Made by a program: the position numbers and the translations under genes. A stretch of 64,000 bases of DNA from Lachnospiraceae bacterium UBA4631 (GTDB lineage: Bacteria > Bacillota > Clostridia > Lachnospirales > Lachnospiraceae): NCBI GenBank assembly GCA_002406015.1, contig DHMX01000022.1:361617-425616 (forward strand), given 5' to 3'. Position 1 is the stretch's first letter. The number at the start of each line of letters is the position of its first letter. The notes under the pieces are model-generated. The model had not been told where the DNA came from. It worked only from the letters and a program-made list of their open reading frames with translations, and did no database searches. Below are positions 63,468-64,000 of this stretch, piece by piece.

Positions 63468-64000
63468 CTACATATCGTAGTCTTCATAATCCTCATACAT
63501 GCCATTTGCATAATCGTTTAATATATTACGATTATTCTGTCGCTTCTGCTTTTGCTGCGGACGAGAGCTTTCTGTCTTATTCCGCTTGGATTCTTTTTTC
63601 TTAATTGTCTTTTGTTCCCGCTCCAGACGCTTAATTGTTTCAAATTTATCCGGTTGTGGTTCCTTTGGTTTTTCGGATGTCTTAGGTCTTGCTGAACGAA
63701 AGTTTTTCTTACCGTCATCCTCATCCTTGTCTTTCGAAAAATTGTTATAGCCGCCACCGTATGAATTGCGATTGTCTCTCGGCTTGTATCCTCCCGGACG
63801 GTTATCTCTCGGCTTATATCCTCCCGGACGATTCTCTCTGGACTTATATTCTCCTCCGGAGGCTTGTCCGTCCCGGCTTCTTCCTTCACCGGATTTGAAA
63901 TTCCGATTTTCCCGTTTCTTGTAATCTGTGGAATTTTGATTCTCTCTGGAACGATATTCCCGGAAATTTCTTCCTCCTGCAGTTCCCTTTTCTCCTGCTT
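63468..64000 (-). CDS. Partial protein with Arg/Asn/Gly-rich tail, runs off the right edge
   Basis: An open frame enters from the right edge and ends at TAG (63470-63468); 177 codons are visible, with no start in the window. The sequence is low-complexity: repeated RENR/RDNR plus GGY blocks, then a Lys/Glu/Gln-rich part (KPKEPQPDKFETIKRLEREQ) and an acidic end YEDYEDYDM. Such tails occur at the C-termini of bacterial DEAD-box RNA helicases and some ribosome or RNA-binding proteins; the folded part is outside the window, so identity is open. It may share a transcript with leuS. Confidence 0.7.
   Translation of the reverse strand, partial: AGEKGTAGGRNFREYRSRENQNSTDYKKRENRNFKSGEGRSRDGQASGGEYKSRENRPGGYKPRDNRPGGYKPRDNRNSYGGGYNNFSKDKDEDDGKKNFRSARPKTSEKPKEPQPDKFETIKRLEREQKTIKKKESKRNKTESSRPQQKQKRQNNRNILNDYANGMYEDYEDYDM
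63775..63864 (-). repeat. 30-bp tandem repeats encoding PGGYKPRDNR units
   Basis: Two close copies of a 30-base unit (63775-63804 and 63805-63834) and one diverged copy (63835-63864) encode ten-residue repeats of the form PGGYKPRDNR inside the tail of the partial gene. Confidence 0.8.

Noticed and set aside
63518..63889. 123-residue minus-strand frame at the right edge
   Set aside because: The frame that runs to 63468 shows coherent tandem repeats and a natural acidic end; this one is a shadow of the same repetitive bases.

Overview
The window is chromosomal DNA of moderate-to-low G+C content from a Gram-positive anaerobe of the class Clostridia, most likely Lachnospiraceae. Supporting points are the Bacillus/Clostridium-type gene orders rimP-nusA-ylxR-ylxQ-infB-rbfA-nrnA-truB-ribF and ylxM-ffh-rpsP-khpA-rimM-trmD, strong AGGAGG ribosome sites, TTGACA/TATAAT promoters, a giant sortase-type surface protein and a possible sporulation-type promoter. 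The species cannot be named from sequence alone. No rRNA, tRNA, CRISPR array, transposase or phage gene was seen. No gene-free gap exceeds about 300 bases.

Layout. (1) 1-7.5 kb: a cell-surface glycan and phosphocholine island. A partial LicD, a GT8 glycosyltransferase and a flippase lie on the plus strand. Convergent to them is a minus-strand operon of winged-helix/LicC/LicA fusion, stand-alone LicA and BCCT transporter. (2) 7.5-15.7 kb: one 2704-residue cell-wall-anchored protein with about sixteen Cna-B-like modules. (3) 15.8-27.3 kb: a long minus-strand housekeeping operon running lepB-ylqF-lepB-rnhB-ylqG-ylqH-yraN-pgeF-radical SAM/DUF512-der-plsY-gpsA-membrane protein. (4) 27.4-34.2 kb: rplS, then a plus-strand HD-GYP protein and a FAD oxidoreductase inserted between rplS and trmD, then the ylxM-ffh-rpsP-khpA-rimM-trmD operon. 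(5) 34.3-36.8 kb: a polar amino acid ABC transporter with a Fur-box-like palindrome before its first gene. (6) 36.8-44.6 kb: the rimP-nusA-infB-ribF translation operon. (7) 44.7-52.8 kb: a zinc-ribbon membrane protein, two D,D-carboxypeptidases, scpA/scpB, an L,D-transpeptidase and a metallophosphoesterase. (8) 52.9-57 kb: AEC transporter, deoB and pyrimidine-nucleoside phosphorylase, plus a small P-loop protein. (9) 57-60.9 kb: an accessory block with a TPM protein, a double zinc-ribbon protein, an unannotated 45-residue lipoprotein, a 19-cysteine small protein with a possible sigma-K-type promoter, and three unrecognised small genes. (10) 61-64 kb: leuS and the tail of an arginine/asparagine/glycine-rich protein running off the right edge.

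How it fits together. Region 1 can account for choline uptake, phosphorylation, CDP activation and transfer to a glycan that GT8 and the flippase help build and export. The most notable point is that the kinase lobe of the LicC-LicA fusion has lost its catalytic Asp and metal-binding Asn, while the adjacent stand-alone LicA keeps both. The fusion may therefore be a cytidylyltransferase with a DNA-binding domain and a choline-sensing pseudokinase. The cysteine-rich protein and its neighbours are the second candidate for an undescribed system.
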